The translations under genes were made by a program, and so were the position numbers. Positions 1-8,599 of a DNA stretch of 64,000 nucleotides are shown here, piece after piece. Position 1 is the stretch's first letter. Each line of letters begins with the position of its first letter. The stretch spans positions 19,933,300-19,997,299 of the forward strand of contig NC_067204.1 in assembly GCF_026262505.1 (NCBI RefSeq), read 5' to 3'. Origin of the DNA: Trichomonas vaginalis G3 (Eukaryota; Parabasalia; Trichomonadida; Trichomonadidae). The notes beneath the pieces are model-generated. The model was not told where the DNA came from and did not search any database. It saw only the letters and a list, made by a program, of their open reading frames with translations.

Positions 1-777
1 GAAGCGAATGGTGAACCAGATATAGCTGGTATTTTCAGCGCGGCTTTAATGCCATTGAAAGATATGAAAGATGCAGATATTTTGGACCAGTATGAAATGA
101 ACATGGCTGATGGAAATATAACACCTGACGTTCTAAAACATTTATCTCAAAGAACTACACAGAACCATAGAGATGGTATATTTGGTGAAGAGTTTAGAAA
201 GAAGTTAGGGAGAGAGAAGGAAGAGAACCTATTGTACATGACCTTGCAAACGAAAGTTTGCAAAATGTCATAAAAACTTACTTTGCAAACAATGAATCGA
301 GAAGGGATGAATATTTAAGAAAACTCAAATGGACAGTACCAAATGAAATGTTAGTATTGAAAAACATGTTCCTTGACAAAATAAAACCAACTACAGAAAT
401 AAATGACGCAAGACTGGAAATTGGGTAAAAGCTTTCCCATTCACAAAAGATATTATTGGTTACATGGAAAGAAAACCAGAATGGCTACAAAAACATATAT
501 TTGGAAACGAGCTTATTCCATATGGACAAGCTCTGTTTGAAGAGCTTGAACCGGAAACTCAGGAAAGAGTCATGCAAACAATACGCGAAGACTCAAATAC
601 AAACTATGACAAATCTTTCTAGGATATAGGTTACCTGAGATGGGCGACCAGAGCCCAAAGGCAAAAAGGACATGGGAAATTTACAACATACTAGGTGAAC
701 ATGAGGCAAAGATGCAACAAAACTCAGTCAGGAAGAAAGTAAAGCTTGGTACGAGTGGGTTCTATTATGACACATAA
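1..777 (+). pseudogene. Broken gene upstream of capsid protein, Maverick B
   Basis: A hydrophilic coding trace runs from the window edge to a TAA at 775-777 but needs at least three frame changes (about 225, 425 and 620). The best-kept parts are the N-terminal part at 49-225, a middle part at about 430-600 and a C-terminus ending FYYDT. The stop overlaps the capsid gene start by 11 bases, so this was the next gene upstream and compactly arranged. I do not recognise the family. The 5' end may lie outside the window. It is broken by small indels, not by an insertion. Confidence 0.55.
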
Positions 778-2416
778 ATCCAACTATTCTATATTTTTAC
801 CATATGAAATGTACGCCGCTCAGAATATTACGCCAACAGTTTTGGATGCCATGAACGGAAATGTTTCTGAATGGTATAACGAATGCGACAATGCCATTAG
901 AAGGTCAGAAATAGTTCCTGGAACTTACGAATATACAACTGCTGTTTCTTATGGAAACGTAGGTGAGTTTGGAGAAGGTTCTTCAACAACAGTAGATATT
1001 GCTTGCGACAGGTTTCATATTATTTCTATTGACAACTCATTCTTATACGTGGAACAAGACATTGAAATAAAACCTTCTGCCAAGTTGTCTGACAAGAAAG
1101 GTTGCAATGGAATTTTCTATGTCGGATACCAATATGCTCCAGAAGTTTTCATGGGATATAAGATATATTCTAACTCTGACTTAGTTCAAACAGTAACATG
1201 GGCAAACTATGAATGGTTCGCTTTGAGAAACTCAGTACAACCACAAGCTAGAGAACAAACAGACCAGTATGCAACTATTGAGAAAATAAGAAGACTTGAC
1301 CCTAACGTTCCAGGAGTTTATGTTAACCTTTCTGAACAAACTGCAGCAGCAGTAACCAAAGTAAAACTGAAACTTAGAGTTCCTTTGTCATCTTTCCTCA
1401 TCTTCAGGTTTTTAAGATACTTGCCAAACTGGGCAGGAAAAATTTCTATTGAACTTACTCCAAGCAAAAATAACTTAGTCATTGCACCAACACAAGACCC
1501 ATTCACTATTACAGACGTAAAGGGAACAAATCAAACGTCATTCGCCGACTTTTGCAAAGACAAAGTTGACTTAGACTTTGGTTTCTCAAACCTCAACACT
1601 GAAGTAAACTATTATTTCAATGCTGCTGGAACTGCTTGGGACCCAGTTAAGTTCACATGCGAAAAGTTTGAATGCAAGAGAATAGAAAGCAGACTTGCAG
1701 TCTATATGTTGGACCCAGATATTTCAAATGCTTTAGCTGCCAAATATATTGCAGTTCCACTTATGTTCCCTATACACCAAATATCTGTCAAAGACTTTGC
1801 AGGTGAAGTTGGAAACCAAAGTGCTGACCCAGGTGCAAGAACAGATATTGCTTTAACAACTGCAATGAAACATGCAGATACTATGTTTGTACTGTTCAGA
1901 CGAACTATAAATGACTATTCTTGTTTCTACAACCCTGGTATTAAATATCATATAAACATAGATGGCAAATATTATCCAAGAGAAGAATATTCTACAGTTG
2001 AGGATATGAGGTCATACAACTTGACATTAGATGCTATGAACTTTAACAACAACTTCACAACAACCATTAACCCTGAAATGCAAAGTTCTATTATGCCATA
2101 TGTGAAAGTATGGACTCATACAGGAGGTCAAAAAACTCAATATACAAATGGAGACCGTTCAAACTTTTGGCTTGGCATTCCATTTGCTGACTCAGAAGAC
2201 TTTATGGGTGGTATTTCAACTGTTGGTACAGTACAAATACAATATACTGGTGACAGAGACGGTCCAGATGAATTGAGAGCAAAGAAGTTTACAAAACCAA
2301 TAGCACTTTTCACGGAAGATGCTCTTTTGAAGATTCGTTCGATGAAACCTGCTGGGGCTCCTCAGATTGGCATAACGACAGCTTCCATCGAGCAGATTTT
2401 GGCAGCAGGTCAGTAA
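767..2416 (+). CDS. Major capsid protein (double jelly-roll type), Maverick B
   Basis: This is a 549-residue protein rich in predicted beta strand. It matches the 22248-23822 protein of element A in a shared block (KLKLRVPLSSFL...PNWAGKISIEL here, KLRLRIPVRRFL...PAFAGNIQLKV there), a typical strand-loop-strand segment of the double jelly-roll capsid proteins of Polintons. It would form the icosahedral shell. The start is the ATG at 767; the frame is open upstream to 746 but has only a TTG there. It is intact. The capsid identity rests on length, position, pairing with A and overall pattern, not on a computed match. Confidence 0.7.
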   Translation: MTHKSNYSIFLPYEMYAAQNITPTVLDAMNGNVSEWYNECDNAIRRSEIVPGTYEYTTAVSYGNVGEFGEGSSTTVDIACDRFHIISIDNSFLYVEQDIEIKPSAKLSDKKGCNGIFYVGYQYAPEVFMGYKIYSNSDLVQTVTWANYEWFALRNSVQPQAREQTDQYATIEKIRRLDPNVPGVYVNLSEQTAAAVTKVKLKLRVPLSSFLIFRFLRYLPNWAGKISIELTPSKNNLVIAPTQDPFTITDVKGTNQTSFADFCKDKVDLDFGFSNLNTEVNYYFNAAGTAWDPVKFTCEKFECKRIESRLAVYMLDPDISNALAAKYIAVPLMFPIHQISVKDFAGEVGNQSADPGARTDIALTTAMKHADTMFVLFRRTINDYSCFYNPGIKYHINIDGKYYPREEYSTVEDMRSYNLTLDAMNFNNNFTTTINPEMQSSIMPYVKVWTHTGGQKTQYTNGDRSNFWLGIPFADSEDFMGGISTVGTVQIQYTGDRDGPDELRAKKFTKPIALFTEDALLKIRSMKPAGAPQIGITTASIEQILAAGQ

Positions 2417-2730
2417 GTTGTTCTTGAACTGACTTCTCTCCGTCAAATATTGACAGTACGCCAGTTTTGACATAAATTGTAATTATAAACTTTCCTTTAG
2501 AAATATCGTCAGTTTTGAAGTTATATTTTTGTGCAACGTCAAGAACTTTCACCATTCGGTTATACCAACTTTCTTTGCTTTATGAAAATATTTAGGTTCA
2601 GCAAAGACTGCTATTCTATAACATTTTCCATTGTTTGTATAAAGAACTATTCTGTCAATGTATTTGTATTGTTTGTGTGTAAACTTTGTTTGCTTCAATT
2701 CGAAGAGATACTCAATACGTCCATCTTTTT
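2310..2730 (-). pseudogene. Frameshifted small gene downstream of capsid gene
   Basis: On the minus strand an open stretch without ATG (about 2730-2553) is followed in another frame by an ORF starting VKVLDVAQKY (2555-2310). Both look coding, with a single frameshift near 2555. The 3' part overlaps the capsid gene antisense, so the true end may be near 2420. The function is unknown. The forward ORF over the same bases is antisense and is not supported. Confidence 0.4.
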
Positions 2731-2742
2731 ATTCTAAGTAAA

Positions 2743-3231
2743 ATGTCATTTCCGAAAAATAGAAGCGTAAGTGTTTCAAAAGGTTTAATGGCGGTGGCAG
2801 ATGTGAAGTTAAATTCACCAACTCAAACAAACAGTCAAAGTGTTGTTGTCAATGTCAAAGAAAGAGATGTTGAAGTGGGGAAACCATACGAAGACGAAGA
2901 TGGTATAACAATAGTTCCTGTAAAAGAACAACCAACATATCCTGAAGTTAGCAGAGACTTAAGTTCTGTTGCAGATATTCGAAACGACTACCAAACAACT
3001 GAAAGACAAACTTCAAACTCAGGAGAAGATTTGTCAAGCTTTAGTATAATGTTAAACTTGGTCGAGCACAACCCTGTAAAAGTGAACTCATATGTCATTG
3101 CACCTCATGAAGTTTTGAAAGAACTATTGAAACTTTTGACAGAGGCAGACGATATAAACATCAAAGAAATAGAACCCGACATTAGTTGCTGTGGTGTTTC
3201 ATATAATGTCATTGACAAGATATTAAGTTAG
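2743..3231 (+). pseudogene. 5' part of gene split by Maverick A insertion (CCG protein)
   Basis: The reading frame starts at ATG 2743 (preceded by GTAAA) and stops at 3229-3231, where the TAG is supplied by the inverted repeat of element A. It is a hydrophilic protein with a signature near the end, EPDISCCG, shared with the 6871-7512 protein of element A (DPEIECCG). That homologue continues about 45 residues further, and the missing tail is found in frame at 25327-25431. The gene was therefore intact before A inserted at GATAT. The function is unknown. It is a conserved small Maverick gene next to the capsid-associated genes in both elements. Confidence 0.8.
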
Positions 3232-3427
3232 TACATATCTTGTGTACGGCGGCACTGCGTTCCTCCATACGCAATACTTGTGAATTTGACACTTTCAAAA
3301 CCGTTAACGTATATTTTACAACACAAACGACAACACTAACTTAACCTTAAATATTTACAAAACCACCAACCACTTCACCTCACTAACGTTTTCACAAACG
3401 ACTTCACTAATGTAAAAAAAAACGTTC

Positions 3428-3749
3428 TCACTTACAAAAGTATTGCAACTCCTCCCATTGCTGTGCTTCACATAACAGCTCATAATCTTCTGACTCACTT
3501 TCTTCTTCATATAGGTCAAAGTCACTGTCAAAATAAATGTTAGTAAGTTTTGACAAAGCTAATGAAACACGTTTACCGTTTGTATCGTATGCTTGTATAA
3601 ACTTTCCATTCTTCATTCCTTCATAAATGCTCAAACTAACTTTACCCTTTCTCCCTCGTATCTGATAGAATGTACTTTCACGAGGAACGAAGAACAAATT
3701 CTTGAACTCATGACCGTTGTAGTTTGTTATCTCATAGTTTTTTCGTCAT
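3428..3749 (-). pseudogene. Broken copy of the inverted-repeat gene (left)
   Basis: This is the mirror copy of the 24788-25108 gene. The ATG at 3749 is followed by two extra A and one lost T relative to the right copy, which gives an early TGA. The rest of the frame (about 89 codons) is open but has no ATG. The acidic tail and CEAQQWEELQYFCK terminus are conserved. Only the right repeat encodes an intact protein. Confidence 0.75.
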
Positions 3750-3898
3750 TTATATAAAAATAAAATAAAAATAAAATAAAAAATAAACTTAAAAATTAAT
3801 GATATCACCACCCTCACACGTATGAAAACATAGCACAAAAATAAATTTAGGTGAAGTGGTGAAATCTCACCTCTTTTTTCACCCGGTTTTTCACCCTA

Positions 3899-3927
3899 GC
3901 CGCAAAGCGGCTCTGACCCTTTGGGTC
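3899..3927. repeat. Double mini-hairpin element (left TIR)
   Basis: GCCGC-AAA-GCGGC is followed by three bases and then GACCC-TTT-GGGTC. The pair is mirrored at 24613-24641 in the right repeat. It belongs to the family described in the findings. Confidence 0.85.
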
Positions 3928-3938
3928 TCTTGAATTCA

Positions 3939-4463
3939 TTACTTTATAACTCTCTTCCTTGGTTTCTTTTTAGTTGCTTTCTTCACGTCTGTCTCCAGCT
4001 TAACTGTCTTTCTTCTTCGTCCGTAATGATACCAGTTACTTCCACCAGTCAATGGGTCAAATGGTCTTTCGTAAGGGTTTCCATACATTCCATAGGGACC
4101 ATACGGAAGAACTACTGGTGGAGAAGAAACATTTTCTTTAGTTCCATCGACTCTATTTAAATGCATTGTTTCACCTTTCATCTGGTCATTAAAGTCTTTT
4201 GCATGTTTTGCAAACTCATCGTCCTTTCCTAAAGCATTTTCTGACTCAGTCGCAACCAAATTGGATGCTTTATTTATGAGCCCTATTTTATTTAATCTTA
4301 ACTTCTTTGCAACCCAGCCTCCAATCTTTCCTTTATTTGCATCTAATGTCTTCGAAACTCTTCCTCCACTCATTTTATTTACTGCGTCATAAGCCCCAAG
4401 TGCTTTTGCTCCAAATGCTAATGCTTTTGTTCCCATTGCGCCTAAAGCTGCCCAAGCTACCAT
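3939..4463 (-). CDS. Basic Gly/Ala-rich protein, possible core or membrane-active virion protein
   Basis: This is a 174-residue protein. Its first 40 residues are Gly/Ala-rich and amphipathic (WAALGAMGTKALAFGAKALG). The middle is polar, a Pro/Gly/Tyr-rich linker follows at about 115-140, and the tail is strongly basic (KKATKKKPRKRVIK). This layout recalls adenovirus-type core or membrane-lytic minor proteins, but only by composition. The start codon follows the stop of the 4464-4661 gene directly (TAAATG). The last codons lie inside the left inverted repeat. Confidence 0.6.
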   Translation of the reverse strand: MVAWAALGAMGTKALAFGAKALGAYDAVNKMSGGRVSKTLDANKGKIGGWVAKKLRLNKIGLINKASNLVATESENALGKDDEFAKHAKDFNDQMKGETMHLNRVDGTKENVSSPPVVLPYGPYGMYGNPYERPFDPLTGGSNWYHYGRRRKTVKLETDVKKATKKKPRKRVIK

Positions 4464-4661
4464 TTACACCATATTAAAATCATCTCTCTTCAATATTATC
4501 TCATAAAAGTTCTCTTTACTGGAGAAAGTCAATGAAACATAAACATTCTCATTCATAAACTTCTTTCTTATCTCATCTATACGCTTCAAAATGTCTGAAC
4601 AATTGCTAACATCTTCTACAACAGTTATTTCATCATGAATGACCTTTAAAAACAAGCTCAT
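4464..4661 (-). CDS. Small hypothetical protein
   Basis: This is a 65-residue acidic-to-neutral protein that I do not recognise. It sits between two genes on the same strand with no spacer: the upstream stop and its ATG form TAAATG at 4664-4659, and its own stop and the next ATG form TAAATG at 4466-4461. This packing, with no room for a separate promoter, is the best evidence that it is real. It might be translated by reinitiation, or the junction motif itself may act as promoter. Confidence 0.6.
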   Translation of the reverse strand: MSLFLKVIHDEITVVEDVSNCSDILKRIDEIRKKFMNENVYVSLTFSSKENFYEIILKRDDFNMV

Positions 4662-5543
4662 TTAATATGCTATTAAAATCATCTCAATAATGAGTCCATC
4701 CTTTCCGTCTTTGGGTAGCACAACATCTTTCATTGAAGAAGGTTCAACAAGTCTTATATTAAACTTACTGACAAAGTTTGTTATACTATAATGCTTCGGC
4801 GGCGAATACATATAGTTTGAAAGACATAATATAGATTCTTCAGCAAATTCACTTATACTGGATTTTATAACAATGTTCTCACGAGACCAAATACCACCAA
4901 TTGACAATCTTGTAAGCAATCCTGCTGAACCTTCTACTGTAAACGTCGATGGTAACATTCCACGAAGGTCATCTATTGACATCGTTGAGTCACTGAATTT
5001 AAATATTTTCTTAAAGCAATCGTCATTATCTAACCATGCAATAGCTTTGAAGTTTTCATTCGAATATACATCTGCTTCATTAAATGTAAAACCTGACTTC
5101 TTTGCAGAGACGACTTTAAAATCTATTGCATTTGTTTCAAAATTATACGCTATGGTAACTTCTGAAGGTAATGGGTGTCCTTCCGCAGTCAGTTGTTCTC
5201 TCACTACCGTTTGAAGCTTTGTGTTAAAAACTTTCATGTCATCTCCTGTGTCTAGGTTCACATACACAGCAATAGGAAAACTATCTTGCTTCTTTGTCTC
5301 ATCATTATACCTCAAAACATTAAAGTTCTTCAATAATATTGTCCTTCCTGCTGGAATACTTCTAACTTGTCTTATTTCAATAGCTTTCTCACCTCCTACA
5401 TACTCTACCCAGTGTCTTGGATATTCATAAGTATACTGACTTTCTTGAATTTTGGTTGGTTTCATCATAACGTGTTCATAGTATATCTTTATACTCTTGT
5501 CAGTTAGACTCGGTGCTATGTTCTGAATATTTCTGACTTGCAT
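4662..5543 (-). CDS. Virion-associated family protein (three copies in window)
   Basis: This 293-residue, strand-rich protein starts at ATG 5543; the frame is open upstream but overlaps the divergent ATPase gene. It belongs to a family with 20594-21451 and 39351-40198: all share an early aromatic block (YEYPRHWVEY here) and a late DGK/DGR segment (PKDGKDGLIIEM). The family is found in both elements, so it is probably structural, perhaps a minor capsid or vertex protein. That role is inference. It is the first of three genes joined by TAAATG junctions and is transcribed away from the ATPase across a 16-bp gap. Confidence 0.65.
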   Translation of the reverse strand: MQVRNIQNIAPSLTDKSIKIYYEHVMMKPTKIQESQYTYEYPRHWVEYVGGEKAIEIRQVRSIPAGRTILLKNFNVLRYNDETKKQDSFPIAVYVNLDTGDDMKVFNTKLQTVVREQLTAEGHPLPSEVTIAYNFETNAIDFKVVSAKKSGFTFNEADVYSNENFKAIAWLDNDDCFKKIFKFSDSTMSIDDLRGMLPSTFTVEGSAGLLTRLSIGGIWSRENIVIKSSISEFAEESILCLSNYMYSPPKHYSITNFVSKFNIRLVEPSSMKDVVLPKDGKDGLIIEMILIAY

Positions 5544-5559
5544 TTTTAATGGAGATAAA
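5544..5559. promoter_or_regulatory. 16-bp divergent promoter region
   Basis: Only 16 bases separate the start codons of the 4662-5543 (minus) and 5560-6447 (plus) genes. The plus side ends GATAAA before ATG. Any promoter or transcript start for both genes must fit here or inside the coding sequences. Confidence 0.5.
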
Positions 5560-6447
5560 ATGAAGCATTTAATACATGACGTAGATGAAGACATGAATGA
5601 AACTACAGACAAACTTAACTCTTCTCTCATTCTTCCTTTCAGTAAGGACTATGAGTTCTGTTCAAATGGTGTTTATTTCTATTGTGGAAAGATGGGGTCA
5701 GGTAAGACATTTAACCTCATTCGTCATATACTCATAACAGAGCGTTTAGGTCAAGATTCATATTATGACCAAATCATTATATCAGCAACTTCAGACTCTA
5801 TGGACTCAACAGCGAAAACATTTATGTCAAAAGTTCAAGCCTCTGTCGTTAAAGTTCCAGATAGCGAACTCATTGAATTTCTTCAACGTTACATTCGACG
5901 TAAGAGGAAATATTATGCCATCGTTGAATTTATACAGTCAGGAATGCAAAAGACTTCAGAAGAGATGGAAAGAATTATTGACAAACACCACTTACGTCAA
6001 TACTCAGGAGTTTACGATATGAAACGACTTACAAACTACATTCTGTCAAAACTTTCAAAATACCCCTTCAAAAAGTATCCTTCAAACACTCTGCTCGTTT
6101 GCGACGACTTCGCCGGAAAAGGTTTAGTGTCAAAGCCTGACTCACCATTAGCTAACATCATTACTAAAGTCAGACATTACCACTTAACTGTAGCAATACT
6201 TATGCAAACATGGAGGTTTTTAGCTTTAAACATAAAACGTCTCATAACTGACTTCGTTATCTTTCAAGGTTTCTCACGCTATGATATTGAACTCATTTGG
6301 AAACAGTCAGGTATAACATTACCTTTTGAAGAAATTTGGGAAGCATATAAGTCTCTCATCTCTCCTCGTTCATACCTTGAGATTCATATCATGACTAATA
6401 CCATTAAAGTCAAAAATATTCCATGGGAACGACCAACATTGTTTTAA
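5560..6447 (+). CDS. DNA-packaging ATPase (FtsK/HerA-A32 type), Maverick A
   Basis: This is a 295-residue P-loop ATPase. Walker A is GKMGSGKT (43-50) and Walker B is LLVCDDF with the acidic pair near 182-183. Members of this family pump viral DNA into capsids, and it is one of the hallmark Maverick genes. It is the same length as its homologue at 28698-29573 and is intact. The ATG at 5560 follows GATAAA and begins 17 bases from the divergent gene. The 3' end overlaps the convergent 6444-6845 gene by four bases. The stop reads TAAA, fitting the trichomonad poly(A) signal. Confidence 0.85.
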   Translation: MKHLIHDVDEDMNETTDKLNSSLILPFSKDYEFCSNGVYFYCGKMGSGKTFNLIRHILITERLGQDSYYDQIIISATSDSMDSTAKTFMSKVQASVVKVPDSELIEFLQRYIRRKRKYYAIVEFIQSGMQKTSEEMERIIDKHHLRQYSGVYDMKRLTNYILSKLSKYPFKKYPSNTLLVCDDFAGKGLVSKPDSPLANIITKVRHYHLTVAILMQTWRFLALNIKRLITDFVIFQGFSRYDIELIWKQSGITLPFEEIWEAYKSLISPRSYLEIHIMTNTIKVKNIPWERPTLF

Positions 6448-6845
6448 AGTTTAACCTTCAATTGACTGATGGTAAACAAATTCCATGCATCTCTGTCGCC
6501 ATTTCTGTTAATATTTTTGCTGTCATTCATATCATCCACTTCCCCATCCGTTAACTTTTGAGGATATGCGTTAGAATAGCTGTTCTTAAATGAAGGCTTT
6601 TCACCTTTTAGCGCATAAACTCTATAACTTTCTGCATACTTTATGTTTGAACCTCCTGAGCCATCATTGACATAAATTTTTATAGGCTTCCACCCTTTGT
6701 TCATGTTCCTGCTTCTTCCCTTAGCTCTTTTGTTCAGTAGTTCTACATCTTTATACACAGCACCTGTCTCAGTGAATTCAACAATATTTTCATTCGTTAG
6801 CTTTACATTCAAACCCTTGTCGAGTATATTGTTCATTTCATACAT
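6444..6845 (-). CDS. Hypothetical protein
   Basis: This 133-residue, hydrophilic protein has a basic middle (KRAKGRSRNMNKGWKPIK) and a Gly/Ser turn. The start is set at ATG 6845, just inside the gap to the divergent 6871 gene; the longer frame would overlap that gene. No family is recognised. It is convergent with the ATPase gene. Confidence 0.55.
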   Translation of the reverse strand: MYEMNNILDKGLNVKLTNENIVEFTETGAVYKDVELLNKRAKGRSRNMNKGWKPIKIYVNDGSGGSNIKYAESYRVYALKGEKPSFKNSYSNAYPQKLTDGEVDDMNDSKNINRNGDRDAWNLFTISQLKVKL

Positions 6846-6870
6846 ATAAAAGGTTTTTATTCTATATGAA

Positions 6871-7512
6871 ATGAGAAGCAAATCCATCTTAGCTGGTGCC
6901 GTTAATGTTCCAATTGAACCAACATCAAATGTTGACTCACGAACGACAAACAATATTGTCATAAAGAACTATAGTTCGGAGTGTTTGAAAGAAAAAGAAC
7001 CAGAACTTAAGTCGGGACCTTCGGTCTTGGCGCATGGCGCCGTGAATTTAAACTCAGCTTCAAACGCTAACGCTACATCAGATGTTAAGTTAGAGTATCC
7101 ACCACTGGACCAAATTCTTTCAAGAGAAGCCAACGACAACCCTTACACAAATGTTCAAACAAATCCTTCAGATAACGTAGACCATTACCTTCTTCAGTTA
7201 TATCAAACTATCTTACTCAAAGACGATAAGAAGCTTTTGACAAATCTTATAAGCAAGAACCAAATAATTCTAACAAAGGAGGACCTTGAAAATGTTATAT
7301 CACGAATAACAGGGAAACAATGTGTCATTGACTATCTCGACCCTGAAATCGAATGCTGTGGTCAAACGCCACCATTCATGAAAATAGGTAACATCCGCAT
7401 CATTGAAATACCAGGTACTCCAGGAGTTGAGTTTAAGTATAAATATTCGAACGAGTATACAAAACTTTCAACAGAATATAAATTATGTTTGAAATATGTT
7501 TTAGTAAATTAA
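6871..7512 (+). CDS. Conserved Maverick CCG protein, element A
   Basis: This 213-residue hydrophilic protein is homologous to the split B gene at 2743/25327. Shared features are a start-proximal RSxSxxxG segment, the DPEIECCG signature near residue 155, and an aromatic C-terminus. The order of this gene, a small protein and the minor-capsid candidate is kept in both elements, though strands differ. A double mini-hairpin (7016-7041) lies inside the frame and is translated as about nine extra residues (GPSVLAHGA). The function is unknown; the paired cysteines may be structural. Confidence 0.7.
   Translation: MRSKSILAGAVNVPIEPTSNVDSRTTNNIVIKNYSSECLKEKEPELKSGPSVLAHGAVNLNSASNANATSDVKLEYPPLDQILSREANDNPYTNVQTNPSDNVDHYLLQLYQTILLKDDKKLLTNLISKNQIILTKEDLENVISRITGKQCVIDYLDPEIECCGQTPPFMKIGNIRIIEIPGTPGVEFKYKYSNEYTKLSTEYKLCLKYVLVN
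7016..7041. repeat. Double mini-hairpin element in a coding region
   Basis: GACC-TTC-GGTC, two bases, then GGCGC-ATG-GCGCC. It lies in frame within the 6871-7512 gene. Confidence 0.8.
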
Positions 7513-7523
7513 AGCAGTCAGGA

Positions 7524-7556
7524 GGGCTCTTTGAGCCCATCTTGGCGCTTTGCGCC
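7524..7556. repeat. Double mini-hairpin element after a stop codon
   Basis: GGGCTC-TTT-GAGCCC, five bases, then GGCGC-TTT-GCGCC. It lies between the stops of two convergent genes and could also act as a transcript end structure. Confidence 0.8.
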
Positions 7557-7572
7557 GTTAGTCAAAAAAATT

Positions 7573-7845
7573 TCAAGTTAGCAATTTGTAATATCTATCC
7601 AAAACTTCTTCAACAGTATCGAACTCATCTTCATAATGCAAACCTAATCTTATTGACTTGGTGCAGTTCTCACTAACACAATATAGCGCTTTGCGCTCGG
7701 CGCCTTTGACGCCTTTTTCTGTTCTCTTGACTGACATAACTAACTCATTTGTTTCATCAAACAGCAACAACCAAAGTTCATGACCTAATACATAACATTC
7801 ATACTTTATATTTTTAGCTCTGAGTTCTCTTGTAAGCTGTTGCAT
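7573..7845 (-). CDS. Small conserved Maverick protein, element A
   Basis: This is a 90-residue protein, homologous by pattern to the 25438-25667 gene of element B (both begin with a leucine helix, then NI, then two beta strands, and end with a (D/S)xxEVL helix). The B version lacks about eight residues (VKGAERKA) that are encoded here by a double mini-hairpin at 7686-7713. This is good evidence that the hairpin was inserted. It overlaps the upstream 7806-8582 gene by 40 bases on the same strand. The function is unknown. Confidence 0.65.
   Translation of the reverse strand: MQQLTRELRAKNIKYECYVLGHELWLLLFDETNELVMSVKRTEKGVKGAERKALYCVSENCTKSIRLGLHYEDEFDTVEEVLDRYYKLLT
7686..7713. repeat. Double mini-hairpin element in a coding region
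   Basis: GCGC-TTT-GCGC, two bases, then the imperfect stem GGCG...CGCC. It is in frame in the 7573-7845 gene and absent from the B homologue. Confidence 0.75.
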
Positions 7846-8582
7846 TTAATATTTTCTAAAAAGTCTACTTCAACAGTCATTCGCACTGGTGCCTTCAGTT
7901 CTACAGGCTCTCCTTGAAAGTCAACTAGTCTGAATTGCATGTCTTTCAAATTATGAGGACTAATGCGAACCCATTTACCTAAATGAGTTGCTATGACAGG
8001 AACGTTTGGAATGAACATTGAATTTACTTCATAACAGAAAGACTTATATTCTACTGAACCTTTACTATTAACTCCTGAAATACCTGTGACATTAGCTATT
8101 TTTGACTCAATGTATAAACAATTGCCATAACATACGTATGGAACAGATTTCATCTCAATCGTTTTGTCAAAACTTTTCAAAGGAAATGTCATATGGTATG
8201 CTCCCAGAAGCAATTGAACTCTATGACTCATTCGTGTTATCTTAAACTCCTTCGCATAACTGAACTTCAAAACTCCTGCAATAAGTTTAACATTCATTAA
8301 GTTTTCTTCGTTCTCCTTGTTTATTGTAGTATTTATGAGCGCATTTAACACTCCAGCTAATGTTTCCATCTTATATTCTACATTATTGTGAAATCTTATT
8401 TCATGCTTCTTTCCATCTATTTCAAACTCCATGAAATCTGTTTCATCTGTTATGACAAAAGTTGCGATAGTATTGAAGTCAACAACTCTGAAAGCAAGCG
8501 CTTCATTCTGAAGACCTAAGTTTGTTTGTAGCTTTACTGTTCCGTATTCGTTTGGGTCAGTACTTTGCAAATAGAACAACAT
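7806..8582 (-). CDS. Minor capsid/penton candidate, Maverick A
   Basis: This 258-residue protein is strand-rich throughout. The C-terminal part (FRLVDFQGEPVELKAPVRMTVE) aligns by eye with ITLTLVDANFVPVKLLCPMY of the B protein at 25678-26475. This closing strand pattern (LxDxxGxPVxL) is common in single jelly-roll minor capsid proteins of Polintons and related viruses, so a penton role is likely but not shown. It is divergent from the collagen-like gene across 17 bp and overlaps the downstream 7573-7845 gene. Confidence 0.55.
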   Translation of the reverse strand: MLFYLQSTDPNEYGTVKLQTNLGLQNEALAFRVVDFNTIATFVITDETDFMEFEIDGKKHEIRFHNNVEYKMETLAGVLNALINTTINKENEENLMNVKLIAGVLKFSYAKEFKITRMSHRVQLLLGAYHMTFPLKSFDKTIEMKSVPYVCYGNCLYIESKIANVTGISGVNSKGSVEYKSFCYEVNSMFIPNVPVIATHLGKWVRISPHNLKDMQFRLVDFQGEPVELKAPVRMTVEVDFLENIKCNSLQENSELKI

Positions 8583-8599
8583 TTTATTCTCATTAAAAT
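8583..8599. promoter_or_regulatory. 17-bp divergent promoter region
   Basis: This is the whole gap between the start codons of the minor capsid candidate (minus) and the collagen-like fibre (plus). It holds a T-run and ATTAAAAT on the plus side and GAATAAA on the minus side. Confidence 0.5.

Larger units (their letters stand above)
3226..3960. repeat. Left terminal inverted repeat of Maverick A
   Basis: It matches 24580-25325 in reverse complement. It contains a broken copy of the repeat-encoded gene, a double mini-hairpin at 3899-3927 and the last codons of the 3939-4463 gene. The inner edge is sharp at about 3960. The outer 100 bp are the most diverged from the right copy. Confidence 0.9.
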
